From: Ptiloglossa arizonensis | Taxonomy: Eukaryota; Arthropoda; Insecta; Hymenoptera; Colletidae | Assembly: GCF_051014685.1 (NCBI RefSeq) | Contig: NW_027479551.1 | Span: 1 to 64,000, forward strand | Direction: 5' to 3' | DNA length: 64,000 bases | Shown: positions 27,969-42,751 of the stretch, one piece after another | Position numbering within the stretch: position 1 is the first letter of the stretch | Layout of the letters: each line of letters opens with the position of its first letter | Notes under the pieces: model-generated | What the model was told of the DNA's origin: nothing | What the model saw: the letters and a program-made list of their open reading frames with translations, nothing else | Databases searched by the model: none | Translations under genes and position numbers: made by a program

Positions 27969-29584
27969 GTAACGTATAACGTATTACGTATAACGTATAA
28001 CGTATAACGTATAACGTATAACGTATAACGTATAACGTATAACGTATAACGTATAACGTAGAACGTAGAACGTATAACGTATAACGTATATCGTAAAACG
28101 TATAACGTATAACGTATAACGTATAACGTATAACGTATAACGTATAACGTATAACGTATAACGTATAACGTATAGCGTATAACGTATAACGTATAACGTA
28201 TACCGTATAACGTATAACGTATAACTTATAACGTATATCGTAAAACGTATAACGTATGACGTATAAAGAATAACGTATAACGTATAACGTATAAAGAATA
28301 ACGTATAACGTATAACGTATAACGAATAACGTAAAACGTATAACGTATAACGCATAACGTATAACGTATAACGTGTAACGAAGAACGTATAACGAATAAC
28401 GTATAAGGTATATCGTATAACGTAGAACGTATAACGTATAACGTATATCGTAAAACGTATAACGTATAACGTATAACGTATAACGTATAACGTATAACGT
28501 ATAACGTATAACATATACCGTTTAACGTATAACGTATAACGTACAACGTATAACGTATAACGTATAACGTATAACGTATACCGTATAACGTATAACGTAT
28601 AACTTATAACGTATATCGTAAAACGTATAACGTATGACGTATAAAGAATAACGTATCACGTATAACGTATAAAGAATAACGTATAACGTATAACGTATAA
28701 CGAATAACGTAAAACGTATAACGTGTAACGCATAACGTATAACGTATAACGCATAACGTATAACGTATAACGTGTAACGAAGAACGTATAACGAATAACG
28801 TATAACGTATACCGTATAACGTATAACGTATAACTTATAACGTATATCGTAAAACGTATAACGTATGACGTATAAAGAATAACGTATAACGTATAACGTA
28901 TAAAGAATAACGTATAACGTATAACGTATAACGTATAACGTATAACGTATAACGTATAACGTATAACGTATAACTCATAACGTATAACCTATAACGTATA
29001 ACGTATAACGTATAACGAATAACGTATAACGTATAACGTATAACGTATAATCCGTATAACCTATGACGTATAACGTATAACTTATAACGTATAACGTATA
29101 ACGTGTAACGTATAACGTACAACGTATAACGTATAACGTATAACGTATAACGTATAACGTATAACGTATAACGTATAACGTATAACGTATAACGTATAAC
29201 GTATAACGTATAACGTATAACGTATAACGTATAACGTATAACGTATAACGTATAACGTATAAAGTATAACGTATAACGTATAACGTATAACGTATAACGT
29301 ACAACGTATAACGTATAACATGTAATGTATAACGTATAACGTATAACGAATAACATATAACGTATAACGTATAACGTACAACGTATAACGTATAACGTAT
29401 AACGTATAACGTATAACGTATAACGTATAACGTATAACGTATAACGTATAACGTATAACGTATAACGTATAACGTATAACGTATAACGTATAACGTATAA
29501 CGTATAACGTATAACGTATAACGTATAACGTATAACGTATAACGTATAACGTATAACGTATAACGTATAACGTATAACGTATAA
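27581..29584. repeat. 2.0-2.8-kb higher-order repeat, copy 1 (2,004 bp)
   Basis: Starts with CGAATAA, CGTAAAA, CGTATGA, CGCATTA, CATATTA (CGCATTA at 27602). It runs through family 2 modules, then CTCATAA, CCTATAA, the 2-bp insertion (29048) and family 1 modules with CATGTAA-TGTATAA, and ends with a 29-unit canonical run (29382-29584). The next copy starts at 29,585. Because each copy contains one insertion its length is 2 modulo 7 (2,004 = 7 x 286 + 2). Confidence 0.87.
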
Positions 29585-32386
29585 CGAATAATGTAAAACG
29601 TATGACGCATTACATATTACGTATAACGTAGAACGTATAACGTATAACGTATATCGTAAAATGTATAACGTATAACGTATAACGTATAACGTGTAACGAA
29701 GAACGTATAACGAATAACGTATAACGTATATCGTATAACGTAGAACGTATAACGTATAACGTATAACGTATAACGTATAACGTATAACCTATGACGTATA
29801 ACGTATAACGTATAACGTATAACGTATAAAGTATAACGTATAACGTATAACCTATAACGTATAACGTGTAACGAAGAACGTATAACGAATAACGTAAAAC
29901 GTATAACGCATAACATGTAACGTATAACGTATTACGTATAACGTATAACGTATAACGTATAACGCATAACATGTAACGTATAACGTATTACGTATAACGT
30001 ATAACGTATAACGTATAACGTATAACGTATAACGTATAACGTATAACGTATAACGTATAACGTAGAACGTAGAACGTATAACGTATAACGTATATCGTAA
30101 AACGTATAACGTATAACGTATAACGTATAACGTATAACGTATAACGTATAACGTATAACGTATAACGTATAACGTATAGCGTATAACGTATAACGTATAA
30201 CGTATACCGTATAACGTATAACGTATAACTTATAACGTATATCGTAAAACGTATAACGTATGACGTATAAAGAATAACGTATAACGTATAACGTATAAAG
30301 AATAACGTATAACGTATAACGTATAACGAATAACGTAAAACGTATAACGTATAACGCATAACGTATAACGTATAACGTGTAACGAAGAACGTATAACGAA
30401 TAACGTATAAGGTATATCGTATAACGTAGAACGTATAACGTATAACGTATATCGTAAAACGTATAACGTATAACGTATAACGTATAACGTATAACGTATA
30501 ACGTATAACGTATAACATATACCGTTTAACGTATAACGTATAACGTACAACGTATAACGTATAACGTATAACGTATAACGTATACCGTATAACGTATAAC
30601 GTATAACTTATAACGTATATCGTAAAACGTATAACGTATGACGTATAAAGAATAACGTATCACGTATAACGTATAAAGAATAACGTATAACGTATAACGT
30701 ATAACGAATAACGTAAAACGTATAACGTGTAACGCATAACGTATAACGTATAACACATAACGTATAACGTATAACGTGTAACGAAGAACGTATAACGAAT
30801 AACGTATAACGTATACCGTATAACGTATAACGTATAACTTATAACGTATATCGTAAAACGTATAACGTATGACGTATAAAGAATAACGTATAACGTATAA
30901 CGTATAAAGAATAACGTATAACGTATAACGTATAACGTATAACGTATAACGTATAACGTATAACGTATAACGTATAACATATAGCGTATAAAGTATAACG
31001 TATAACGTATACCGTATAACGTATAACGTATAACTTATAACGTATATCGTAAAACGTATAACGTATGACGTATAAAGAATAACGTATAACGTATAACGTA
31101 TAAAGAATAACGTATAACGTATAACGTATAACGAATAACGTAAAACGTATAACGTATAACGCATAACGTATAACGTATAACGTGTAACGAAGAACGTATA
31201 ACGAATAACGTATAAGGTATATCGTATAACGTAGAACGTATAACGTATAACGTATATCGTAAAACGTATAACGTATAACGTATAACGTATAACGTATAAC
31301 GTATAACGTATAACGTATAACATATACCGTTTAACGTATAACGTATAACGTACAACGTATAACGTATAACGTATAACGTATAACGTATACCGTATAACGT
31401 ATAACGTATAACTTATAACGTATATCGTAAAACGTATAACGTATGACGTATAAAGAATAACGTATCACGTATAACGTATAAAGAATAACGTATAACGTAT
31501 AACGTATAACGAATAACGTAAAACGTATAACGTGTAACGCATAACGTATAACGTATAACGCATAACGTATAACGTATAACGTGTAACGAAGAACGTATAA
31601 CGAATAACGTATAACGTATACCGTATAACGTATAACGTATAACTTATAACGTATATCGTAAAACGTATAACGTATGACGTATAAAGAATAACGTATAACG
31701 TATAACGTATAAAGAATAACGTATAACGTATAACGTATAACGTATAACGTATAACGTATAACGTATAACGTATAACGTATAACTCATAACGTATAACCTA
31801 TAACGTATAACGTATAACGTATAACGAATAACGTATAACGTATAACGTATAACGTATAATCCGTATAACCTATGACGTATAACGTATAACTTATAACGTA
31901 TAACGTATAACGTGTAACGTATAACGTACAACGTATAACGTATAACGTATAACGTATAACGTATAACGTATAACGTATAACGTATAACGTATAACGTATA
32001 ACGTATAACGTATAACGTATAACGTATAACGTATAACGTATAACGTATAACGTATAACGTATAACGTATAAAGTATAACGTATAACGTATAACGTATAAC
32101 GTATAACGTACAACGTATAACGTATAACATGTAATGTATAACGTATAACGTATAACGAATAACATATAACGTATAACGTATAACGTACAACGTATAACGT
32201 ATAACGTATAACGTATAACGTATAACGTATAACGTATAACGTATAACGTATAACGTATAACGTATAACGTATAACGTATAACGTATAACGTATAACGTAT
32301 AACGTATAACGTATAACGTATAACGTATAACGTATAACGTATAACGTATAACGTATAACGTATAACGTATAACGTATAACGTATAA
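29585..32386. repeat. 2.0-2.8-kb higher-order repeat, copy 2 (2,802 bp)
   Basis: Same start (CGAATAA 29585, CGCATTA 29606) and end (canonical run of 28 units, 32191-32386) as copy 1, but longer. The distance from start to the 2-bp insertion is 2,272 bp against 1,467 in copy 1; the difference, 805 bp = 115 units, is an internal tandem duplication of the segment around 30,230-30,550, repeated around 31,035-31,355. The unit following CGAATAA is TGTAAAA here and CGTAAAA in copies 1 and 3. Confidence 0.87.
30230..31355. repeat. Nested 805-bp tandem duplication
   Basis: The order CTTATAA, CGTATAT, CGTAAAA, CGTATGA, AGAATAA, through CGTGTAA-CGAAGAA, GGTATAT, CGTAGAA to CATATAC-CGTTTAA (30515) is repeated 805 bp on, ending at CATATAC-CGTTTAA 31320. 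It exists only in copy 2 of the higher-order repeat, so it arose after, or was lost from, the other copies. Confidence 0.83.
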
Positions 32387-33945
32387 CGAATAACGTAAAA
32401 CGTATGACGCATTACATATTACGTATAACGTAGAACGTATAACGTATAACGTATATCGTAAAATGTATAACGTATAACGTATAACGTATAACGTGTAACG
32501 AAGAACGTATAACGAATAACGTATAACGTATATCGTATAACGTAGAACGTATAACGTATAACGTATAACGTATAACGTATAACGTATAACCTATGACGTA
32601 TAACGTATAACGTATAACGTATAACGTATAAAGTATAACGTATAACGTATAACCTATAACGTATAACGTGTAACGAAGAACGTATAACGAATAACGTAAA
32701 ACGTATAACGCATAACATGTAACGTATAACGTATTACGTATAACGTATAACGTATAACGTATAACGCATAACATGTAACGTATAACGTATTACGTATAAC
32801 GTATAACGTATAACGTATAACGTATAACGTATAACGTATAACGTATAACGTATAACGTATAACGTAGAACGTAGAACGTATAACGTATAACGTATATCGT
32901 AAAACGTATAACGTATAACGTATAACGTATAACGTATAACGTATAACGTATAACGTATAACGTATAACGTATAACGTATAGCGTATAACGTATAACGTAT
33001 AACGTATACCGTATAACGTATAACGTATAACTTATAACGTATATCGTAAAACGTATAACGTATGACGTATAAAGAATAACGTATAACGTATAACGTATAA
33101 AGAATAACGTATAACGTATAACGTATAACGAATAACGTAAAACGTATAACGTATAACGCATAACGTATAACGTATAACGTGTAACGAAGAACGTATAACG
33201 AATAACGTATAAGGTATATCGTATAACGTAGAACGTATAACGTATAACGTATATCGTAAAACGTATAACGTATAACGTATAACGTATAACGTATAACGTA
33301 TAACGTATAACGTATAACATATACCGTTTAACGTATAACGTATAACGTACAACGTATAACGTATAACGTATAACGTATAACGTATAACGTATACCGTATA
33401 ACGTATAACGTATAACTTATAACGTATATCGTAAAACGTATAACGTATGACGTATAAAGAATAACGTATCACGTATAACGTATAAAGAATAACGTATAAC
33501 GTATAACGTATAACGAATAACGTAAAACGTATAACGTGTAACGCATAACGTATAACGTATAACACATAACGTATAACGTATAACGTGTAACGAAGAACGT
33601 ATAACGAATAACGTATAACGTATACCGTATAACGTATAACGTATAACTTATAACGTATATCGTAAAACGTATAACGTATGACGTATAAAGAATAACGTAT
33701 AACGTATAACGTATAAAGAATAACGTATAACGTATAACGTATAACGTATAACGTATAACGTATAACGTATAACGTATAACGTATAACTCATAACGTATAA
33801 CCTATAACGTATAACGTATAACGTATAACGAATAACGTATAACGTATAACGTATAACGTATAATCCGTATAACCTATGACGTATAACGTATAACTTATAA
33901 CGTATAACGTATAACGTGTAACGTATAACGTACAACGTATAACGT
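32387..33945. repeat. 2.0-2.8-kb higher-order repeat, copy 3 (partial)
   Basis: Starts with CGAATAA 32387 and CGCATTA 32408. Start-to-insertion distance is 1,474 bp, one unit more than copy 1, so it lacks the 805-bp duplication. After the insertion (33861) it leaves the copy 1 order near 33,945 and enters the CGTATCA...CGTATGA module of family 1 instead. Confidence 0.83.
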
Positions 33946-36394
33946 ATCACGTATAACGTATTACGAATAACGTATAACGTATGACGTATAACGTATAACG
34001 TATAACGTATAACGTATAACGTATAACGTATAACGTATAACGTATAACGTATAACGTATAACGTATAACGTATAACGTATAACGTATAACGTATAACGTA
34101 TAACGTATAACGTATAACGTATAACGTATAACGTATAACGTATAAAGTATAACGTATAACGTATAACGTATAACGTATAACGTACAACGTATAACGTATA
34201 ACATGTAATGTATAACGTATAACGTATAACGAATAACATATAACGTATAACGTATAACGTACAACGTATAACGTATAACGTATAACGTATAACGTATAAC
34301 GTATAACGTATAACGTATAACGTATAACGTATAACGTATAACGTATAACGTACAACGTATAACGTACAACGTATAACGTACAACGTATAACGTATAACGT
34401 ATAACGTATAACGTATAACGTATAACGTATAACGTATAACGTATAACGTATAACGTATAACGTATAACGTATAACGTATAACGTATAACGTATAACGTAT
34501 GACGTATAACGTATAACGTATAACGTATAACGTATAACGTATAACGTATAACATGTAATGTATAACGTATAACGTATAACGTATAACGAATAACGTATAA
34601 CGTATAACGCATCACGTATAACGTATTACGAATAACGTATAACGTATGACGTATAACGTATAACGTATAACGTATAACGTATAACGTATAACGTATAACG
34701 TATAACGTATAACATGTAATGTACAACGTATAACGTATAACGAATAACGTATAACGTATAACGTATAACGTACAACGTATAACGTATAACGTATAACGTA
34801 TAACGTATAGCGTATCACGTATAACGTATTACGAATAACGTATAACGTATGACGTATAACGTATAACGTATAACGTATAACGTATAACGTATAACGTATA
34901 ACGTATAACGTATAACGTATAACGTATAACGTATAACATGTAATGTATAACGTATAACGTATATCGAATAACGTATAACGTATAACGTATAACGTACAAC
35001 GTATAACGTATAACGTATAACGTATAACGTATAACGTACAACGTATAACGTATAACGTATAACGTATAACGTATAACGTATATCGTATAACGTATAACGT
35101 ATAACGTATAACGTATAACGTATAACGTACAACGTATAACGTACAACGTATAACGTACAACGTATAACGTACAACGTATAACGTACAACGTATAACGTAT
35201 AAAGTATAACGTATAGCGTACAACGTATAACGTATAACGTATATCGTATAACGTATAACGTATAACGTATAACATATAACGTATAACGTATAACGTATAA
35301 CGTATAACGTATAACGTATAACGTATAACGTATAACGTATAACGTATAACGTATAACGTATAACGTATAACGTATAACGTATAACGTATAACGTATAACG
35401 CATAACGTATAACGCATAACGTATAACGCATAACGTATAACGTATAACATGTAATGTATAACGTATAACGTATATCGAATAACGTATAACGTATAACGTA
35501 TAACGTACAACGTATAACGTATAACGTATAACGTATAACGTATGACGTATAACGTATAACGTATAACGTATAACGTATAACGTATAACGTATAACGTATA
35601 ACGTATAACGTATAACGTATAACGCATAACGTATAACGCATAACGTATAACGCATAACGTATAACGCATAACGTATAACGTATAACGTATAACGAATAAC
35701 GTATAACGTATAACGTATAACGTATAATCCGTATAACCTATGACGTATAACGTATAACTTATAACGTATAACGTATAACGTATAACGTACAACGTATAAC
35801 GTATCACGTATAACGTATTACGAATAACGTATAAAGTATAACGTATAACGTATAACCTGTAACGTATAACGTATATCCTATAACGCATAACGTGTAGCGT
35901 ATAACGCATAACGTATAACGTATAACGTATAACGTATAACGTATAACGTATAACGTATAACGTATAACGTATAACGTATAACGTATAACGTATAACGTAT
36001 AACGTATAACGTATAACGTATAACGTATAACGTATAACGTATAACGTATAACGTATAACGTTTAACGTATAACGTATAACGTATAACGTATAACGTATAA
36101 CGTATAACGTATAACGTATAACGTATAACGTATAACGTATAACGTCAAACGTATAACGTATAACGTATAACGTATAACGTATAACGTATAACGTATAACG
36201 TATAACGTATAACGCATAACGTATAACGTATAACGTATAACGTATAACGTATAACGTATAACGTATAACGTATAACGTATAACGTATAACGTATAACGTA
36301 TAACGTATAACGTATAACGTATAACGTATAACGTATAACGTATAACGTATAACGTATAACGTATAACGTATAACGTATAACGTATAACGTATAA
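33946..36394. repeat. Family 1 block leading into the 12-kb super-repeat
   Basis: Satellite only. It contains CGTATCA...CGTATGA modules (including a CGCATCA form near 34,609), CATGTAA-TGTATAA pairs, CGTACAA alternation near 35,130, a ladder in which CGCATAA alternates with CGTATAA near 35,400 and 35,630, the insertion at 35,725, and the order CCTGTAA (35856), CCTATAA, CGCATAA, CGTGTAG, which recurs at 38,266 and 50,404. Confidence 0.8.
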
Positions 36395-36562
36395 CGTACA
36401 ACGTATAACGTACAACGCATAACGTATAACGTATATCGTATAACGTATAACGTATAACGTATACCGTTTAACGTATAACGTATAACGTATAACGTATAAC
36501 GTATAACGTATAACGTATAACGTATAACGTATAACGTATAACGTACAACGTATCACGTATAA

Positions 36563-36702
36563 CGTATATCCTATAACGCATAACGTATATCCTATAACGC
36601 ATAACGTATAGCGAATAACGCATAACGTATACCGTATAACGTATGACGTATCACGTATAAGGTATGACCTATAGCGCATAACGTATAGCGTATAACGCGT
36701 AA
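36563..36702. repeat. 140-bp multi-variant landmark, copy 2
   Basis: Same twenty units in the same order as 6404-6543, including the rare GGTATGA-CCTATAG and CGCGTAA units. First landmark of super-repeat copy 1. Confidence 0.93.
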
Positions 36703-38755
36703 CGTATAACGTATAACGTATAACGTATAACGTATAACGTATAACGTATAACGTATAACGTATAACGTATAACGTATAACGTATAACGTATAACGTATAT
36801 CGTATAACGTATAACGTATAACGTATAACGTATAACGTATATCCTATAACGCATAACGTATAACGGATAACGTATAACGTATATCGTATAACGTATAACG
36901 TATAACGTATAACGCATAACGTATAACGTATAACGTATAACGTATAACGAATAACGTATAACGTATAACGTTTAACGTATAACGTATAACGTATAACGTA
37001 TAACGTATAACGTATAACGTATAACGTATAACGTATAACGTATAACGTATAACGTATAACGTATAACGTATAACGTATAACGTATAACGTATATCCTATA
37101 ACGCATAACGTATAACGTATAACGTATAACGTATAACGTATAACGTATAACGTATAACGTATAACGTATAACGTATAACGTATAACATATAACGTATAAC
37201 GTATAACGTATAACGTATAAAGTATAACGTATAACGTATAACGTATAACGTATATCGTATAACGTATAACGTATAACGTATAACGTATAACGTATATCCT
37301 ATAACGCATAACGTATAACGGATAACGTATAACGTATATCGTATAACGTATAACGTATAACGTATAACGCATAACGTATAACGTATAACGTATAACGAAC
37401 AACGTATAACGTATAACGTATAACGTATAACGTATAACGTATAACGTATAACGTATAACGTATAACGTATAACGTATAACGTATAACGTATAACGTATAA
37501 CGTAGAACGTATAACGTACAACGTATAACGTACAACGTATAACGTACAACGTATAACGTACAACGTATAACGTACAACGTATAACGTACAACGTATAACG
37601 TATAAAGTATAACGTATAGCGTACAACGTATAACGTATAACGTATATCGTATAACGTATAACGTATAACGTATAACGTATAACGTATAACGTATAACGTA
37701 TAACGTATAACGTATAACGTATAACGTATAACGTATAACGTATAACGTATAACGTATAACGTATAACGTATAACGTATAACGTATAACGTATAACGTATA
37801 ACGTATAACGCATAACGTATAACGCATAACGTATAACGCATAACGTATAACGTATAACATGTAATGTATAACGTATAACGTATATCGAATAACGTATAAC
37901 GTATAACGTATAACGTACAACGTATAACGTATAACGTATAACGTATAACGTATGACGTATAACGTATAACGTATAACGTGTAACGTATAACGTATAACGT
38001 ATAACGTATAACGTATAACGTATAACGTATAACGCATAACGTATAACGCATAACGTATAACGCATAACGTATAACGCATAACGTATAACGTATAACGTAT
38101 AACGAATAACGTATAACGTATAACGTATAACGTATAATCCGTATAACCTATGACGTATAACGTATAACTTATAACGTATAACGTATAACGTATAACGTAC
38201 AACGTATAACGTATCACGTATAACGTATTACGAATAACGTATAAAGTATAACGTATAACGTATAACCTGTAACGTATAACGTATATCCTATAACGCATAA
38301 CGTGTAGCGTATAACGCATAACGTATAACGTATAACGTATAACGTATAACGTATAACGTATAACGTATAACGTATAACGTATAACGTATAACGTATAACG
38401 TATAACGTATAACGTATAACGTATAACGTATAACGTATAACGTATAACGTATAACGTATAACGTATAACGTATAACGTTTAACGTATAACGTATAACGTA
38501 TAACGTATAACGTATAACGTATAACGTATAACGTATAACGTATAACGTATAACGTATAACGTCAAACGTATGACGTATAACGTATAACGTATAACGTACA
38601 ACGTATAACGTACAACGCATAACGTATAACGTATATCGTATAACGTATAACGTATAACGTATACCGTTTAACGTATAACGTATAACGTATAACGTATAAC
38701 GTATAACGTATAACGTATAACGTATAACGTATAACGTACAACGTATCACGTATAA

Positions 38756-38895
38756 CGTATATCCTATAACGCATAACGTATATCCTATAACGCATAACGT
38801 ATAGCGAATAACGCATAACGTATACCGTATAACGTATGACGTATCACGTATAAGGTATGACCTATAGCGCATAACGTATAGCGTATAACGCGTAA
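38756..38895. repeat. 140-bp multi-variant landmark, copy 3
   Basis: Same twenty units as 6404-6543. It lies 2,193 bp after copy 2; the corresponding spacing in super-repeat copy 2 is 2,144 bp. Confidence 0.93.
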
Positions 38896-40108
38896 CGTAT
38901 AACGTATAACGTATAACGTATAACGTATAACGTATAACGTATAACGCATAACGTATAACGTATAACGTATAACGAACAACGTATAACGTATAACGTATAA
39001 CGTATAACGTATAACGTATAACGTATAACGTATAACGTATAACGTATAACGTAGAACGTATAACGTACAACGTATAACGTACAACGTATAACGTACAACG
39101 TATAACGTACAACGTATAACGTACAACGTATAACGTACAACGTATAACGTATAACGTATAACGTATAACGTATAACGTATAACGTATAACGTATAACGTA
39201 TAACGTATAACGTATAACGTATAAAGTATAACGTATAACGCATAACGTATAACGCATAACGTATAACGCATAACGTATAACGCATAACGTATAACGTATA
39301 ACGTATAACGTATAACGTATAACGTATAACGTATAACGTATAACGTATAACGTATAACGTATAACGTATAACGTATAACGTATAACGTATAACGTATAAC
39401 GTATAACGTATAACGTATAACGTATAACGTATAACGTATAACGTATAACGTATAACTCATAACGTATAACGTATAACGTATAACGTATAACGTATAACGA
39501 ATAACGTATAACGTATAACGTATAACGTATAATCCGTATAACCTATGACGTATAACGTATAACTTATAACGTATAACGTATAACGTATAACGTACAACGT
39601 ATAACGTATCACGTATAACGTATTACGAATAACGTATAACGTATGACGTATAACGTATAACGTATAACGTATAACGTATAACGTATAACGTATAACGTAT
39701 AACGTATAACGTATAACGTATAACGTATAAAGTATAACGTATAACGTATAACGTATAACGTATAACGTATAACGTATAACGTATAACGTATAACGTATAA
39801 CGTATAACGTATAACGTATAACGTATAACGTATAACGTATAACGTATAACCTATAAAGTATAACGTATAACGTATAACGTATAACGTATAACGTACAACG
39901 TATAACGTATAACATGTAATGTATAACGTATAACGTATAACGAATAACATATAACGTATAACGTATAACGTACAACGTATAACGTATAACGTATAACGTA
40001 TAACGTATAACGTATAACGTATAACGTATAACGTATAACGTATAACGTATAACGTATAACGTACAACGTATAACGTACAACGTATAACGTACAACGTATA
40101 ACGTACAA

Positions 40109-40381
40109 CGTATAACGTATAACGTATAACGTATAACGTATAACGTATAACGTATAACGTATAACGTATAACGTATAACGTATAACGTATAACGTATAAC
40201 GTATAACGTATAACGTATAACGTATAACGTATAACGTATAACGTATAACGTATAACGTATAACGTATAACGTATAACGTATAACGTATAACGTATAACGT
40301 ATAACGTATAACGTATAACGTATAACGTATAACGTATAACGTATAACGTATAACGTATAACGTATAACGTATAACGTATAA
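40109..40381. repeat. Longest pure canonical run found (39 units)
   Basis: Thirty-nine consecutive CGTATAA units (273 bp) without a substitution, between a CGTACAA alternation and a CATGTAA-TGTATAA pair. Other long pure runs are 44614-44823 (30 units), 29382-29584 (29), 32191-32386 (28) and 52128-52309 (26). Runs were located by reading, so a longer one elsewhere cannot be excluded. Confidence 0.8.
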
Positions 40382-40759
40382 CATGTAATGTATAACGTAT
40401 AACGTATAACGTATAACAAATAACGTATAACGTATAACGCATCACGTATAACGTATTACGAATAACGTATAACGTATGACGTATAACGTATAACGTATAA
40501 CGTATAACGTATAACGTATAACGTATAACGTATAACATGTAATGTACAACGTATAACGTATAACGAATAACGTATAACGTATAACGTATAACGTACAACG
40601 TATAACGTATAACGTATAACGTATAACGTATAGCGTATCACGTATAACGTATTACGAATAACGTATAACGTATGACGTATAACGTATAACGTATAACGCA
40701 TAACGTATAACGTATAACGTATAACGTATAACGTATAACGTATAACGTATAACGTATAA

Positions 40760-40780
40760 CGTATACCGTGTAACGAAGTA
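40760..40780. repeat. Family 2-like cassette within family 1
   Basis: CGTATAC, CGTGTAA, CGAAGTA: a CGTGTAA-CGAAGNA pair, otherwise confined to family 2, alone inside a family 1 stretch. The identical three units occur at 52688-52708, 11,928 bp on, in the other super-repeat copy. CGAAGTA differs from the family 2 unit CGAAGAA at one base. Confidence 0.8.
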
Positions 40781-42751
40781 CGTATAACGTATAACGTATA
40801 ACGTATAACGTATAACGTATAACGTATAACGTATAACGTATAACGTATAACATGTAATGTATAACGTATAACGTATAACGTATAACGTATAACGTATAAC
40901 GTACAACGTATAACGTATAACGTATAACGTATAACGTATAACGTATATCGTATAACGTATAACGTATAACGTATAACGTATAACGTATAACGTACAACGT
41001 ATAACGTACAACGTATAACGTACAACGTATAACGTACAACGTATAACGTACAACGTATAACGTATAAAGTATAACGTATAGCGTACAACGTATAACGTAT
41101 AACGTATATCGTATAACGTATAACGTATAACGTATAACGTATAACGTATAACGTATAACGTATAACGTATAACGTATAACGTATAACGTATAACGTATAA
41201 CGTATAACGTATAACGTATAACGTATAACGTATAACGGATAACGTATAACGTATAACGTATAACGTATAACGTATAAAGTATAACGTATAACGTATAACG
41301 TATAACGTATAACGTACAACGTATAACGTATAACATGTAATGTATAACGTATAACGTATAACGAATAACATATAACGTATAACGTATAACGTACAACGTA
41401 TAACGTATAACGTATAACGTATAACGTATAACGTATCACGTATAACGTATTACGAATAACGTATAACGTATGACGTATAACGTATAACGTATAACGTATA
41501 ACGTATAACGTATAACGTATAACGTATAACGTATAACGAATAACGTATAACGTATAACGCATCACGTATAACGTATTACGAATAACGTATAACGTATGAC
41601 GTATAACGTATAACGTATAACGTATAACGTATAACGTATAACGTATAACGTATAACATGTAATGTACAACGTATAACGTATAACGAATAACGTATAACGT
41701 ATAACGTATAACGTACAACGTATAACGTATAACGTATAACGTATAATGTATAGCGTATCACGTATAACGTATTACGAATAACGTATAACGTATGACGTAT
41801 AACGTATAACGTATAACGTATAACGTATAACGTATAACGTATAACGTATAACATGTAATGTACAACGTATAACGTATAACGAATAACGTATAACGTATAA
41901 CGTATAACGTACAACGTATAACGTATAACGTATAACGTATAACGTTTAACGTATAACGTATAACATGTAATGTATAACGTATAACGTATATCGAATAACG
42001 TATAACGTATAACGTATAACATACAACGTATAACGTATAACGTATAACGTATAACGTATAACGTACAACGTATAACGTATAACGTATAACGTATAACGTA
42101 TAACGTATATCGTATAACGTATAACGTATAACGTATAACGTATAACGTATAACGTACAACGTATAACGTACAACGTATAACGTACAACGTATAACGTACA
42201 ACGTATAACGTACAACGTATAACGTATAAAGTATAACGTATAGCGTACAACGTATAACGTATAACGTATATCGTATAACGTATAACGTATAACGTATAAC
42301 GTATAACGTATAACGTATAACGTATAACGTATAACGTATAACGTATAACGTATAACGTATAACGTATAACGTATAACGTATAACGTATAACGTATAACGT
42401 ATAACGTATAACGTATAACGCATAACGTATAACGCATAACGTATAACGCATAACGTATAACGTATAACATGTAATGTATAACGTATAACGTATATCGAAT
42501 AACGTATAACGTATAACGTATAACGTACAACGTATAACGTATAACGTATAACGTATAACGTATAACGTATAACGTATAACGTATAACGTATAACGTAGAA
42601 CGTATAACGTATAACGTATAACGTATAACGTATAACGTATAACGTATAACGCATAACGTATAACGCATAACGTATAACGCATAACGTATAACGCATAACG
42701 TATAACGTATAACGTATAACGAATAACGTATAACGTATAACGTATAACGTA

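Larger units (their letters stand above)
15709..28826. repeat. Family 2 block proper (CGAAGAA/CGTAGAA)
   Basis: Satellite only. Hallmarks are CGTGTAA followed by CGAAGAA (first at 15709), CGTAGAA, GGTATAT, CGTATAT followed by CGTAAAA, CTTATAA, AGAATAA, CGTATTA followed by CGCATAA, and CGCATTA-CATATTA. Family 1 hallmarks such as CATGTAA-TGTATAA and long CGTACAA alternation are essentially missing. Pure canonical runs include 21862-22043 and 23556-23737 (26 units each) and 27420-27580 (23 units). Internal duplications are listed separately. Confidence 0.85.
28826..33945. repeat. Zone of interleaved family 1 and family 2
   Basis: Here the two variant families alternate within each copy of the 2.0-2.8-kb repeat: the front part has CGAAGAA, CGTAGAA and AGAATAA, the rear part has CATGTAA-TGTATAA, CGTACAA and the insertion. 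A composite spanning an old family junction was amplified as one unit. The last regular CGTGTAA-CGAAGAA pair is at 33,584. Satellite only. Confidence 0.8.
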
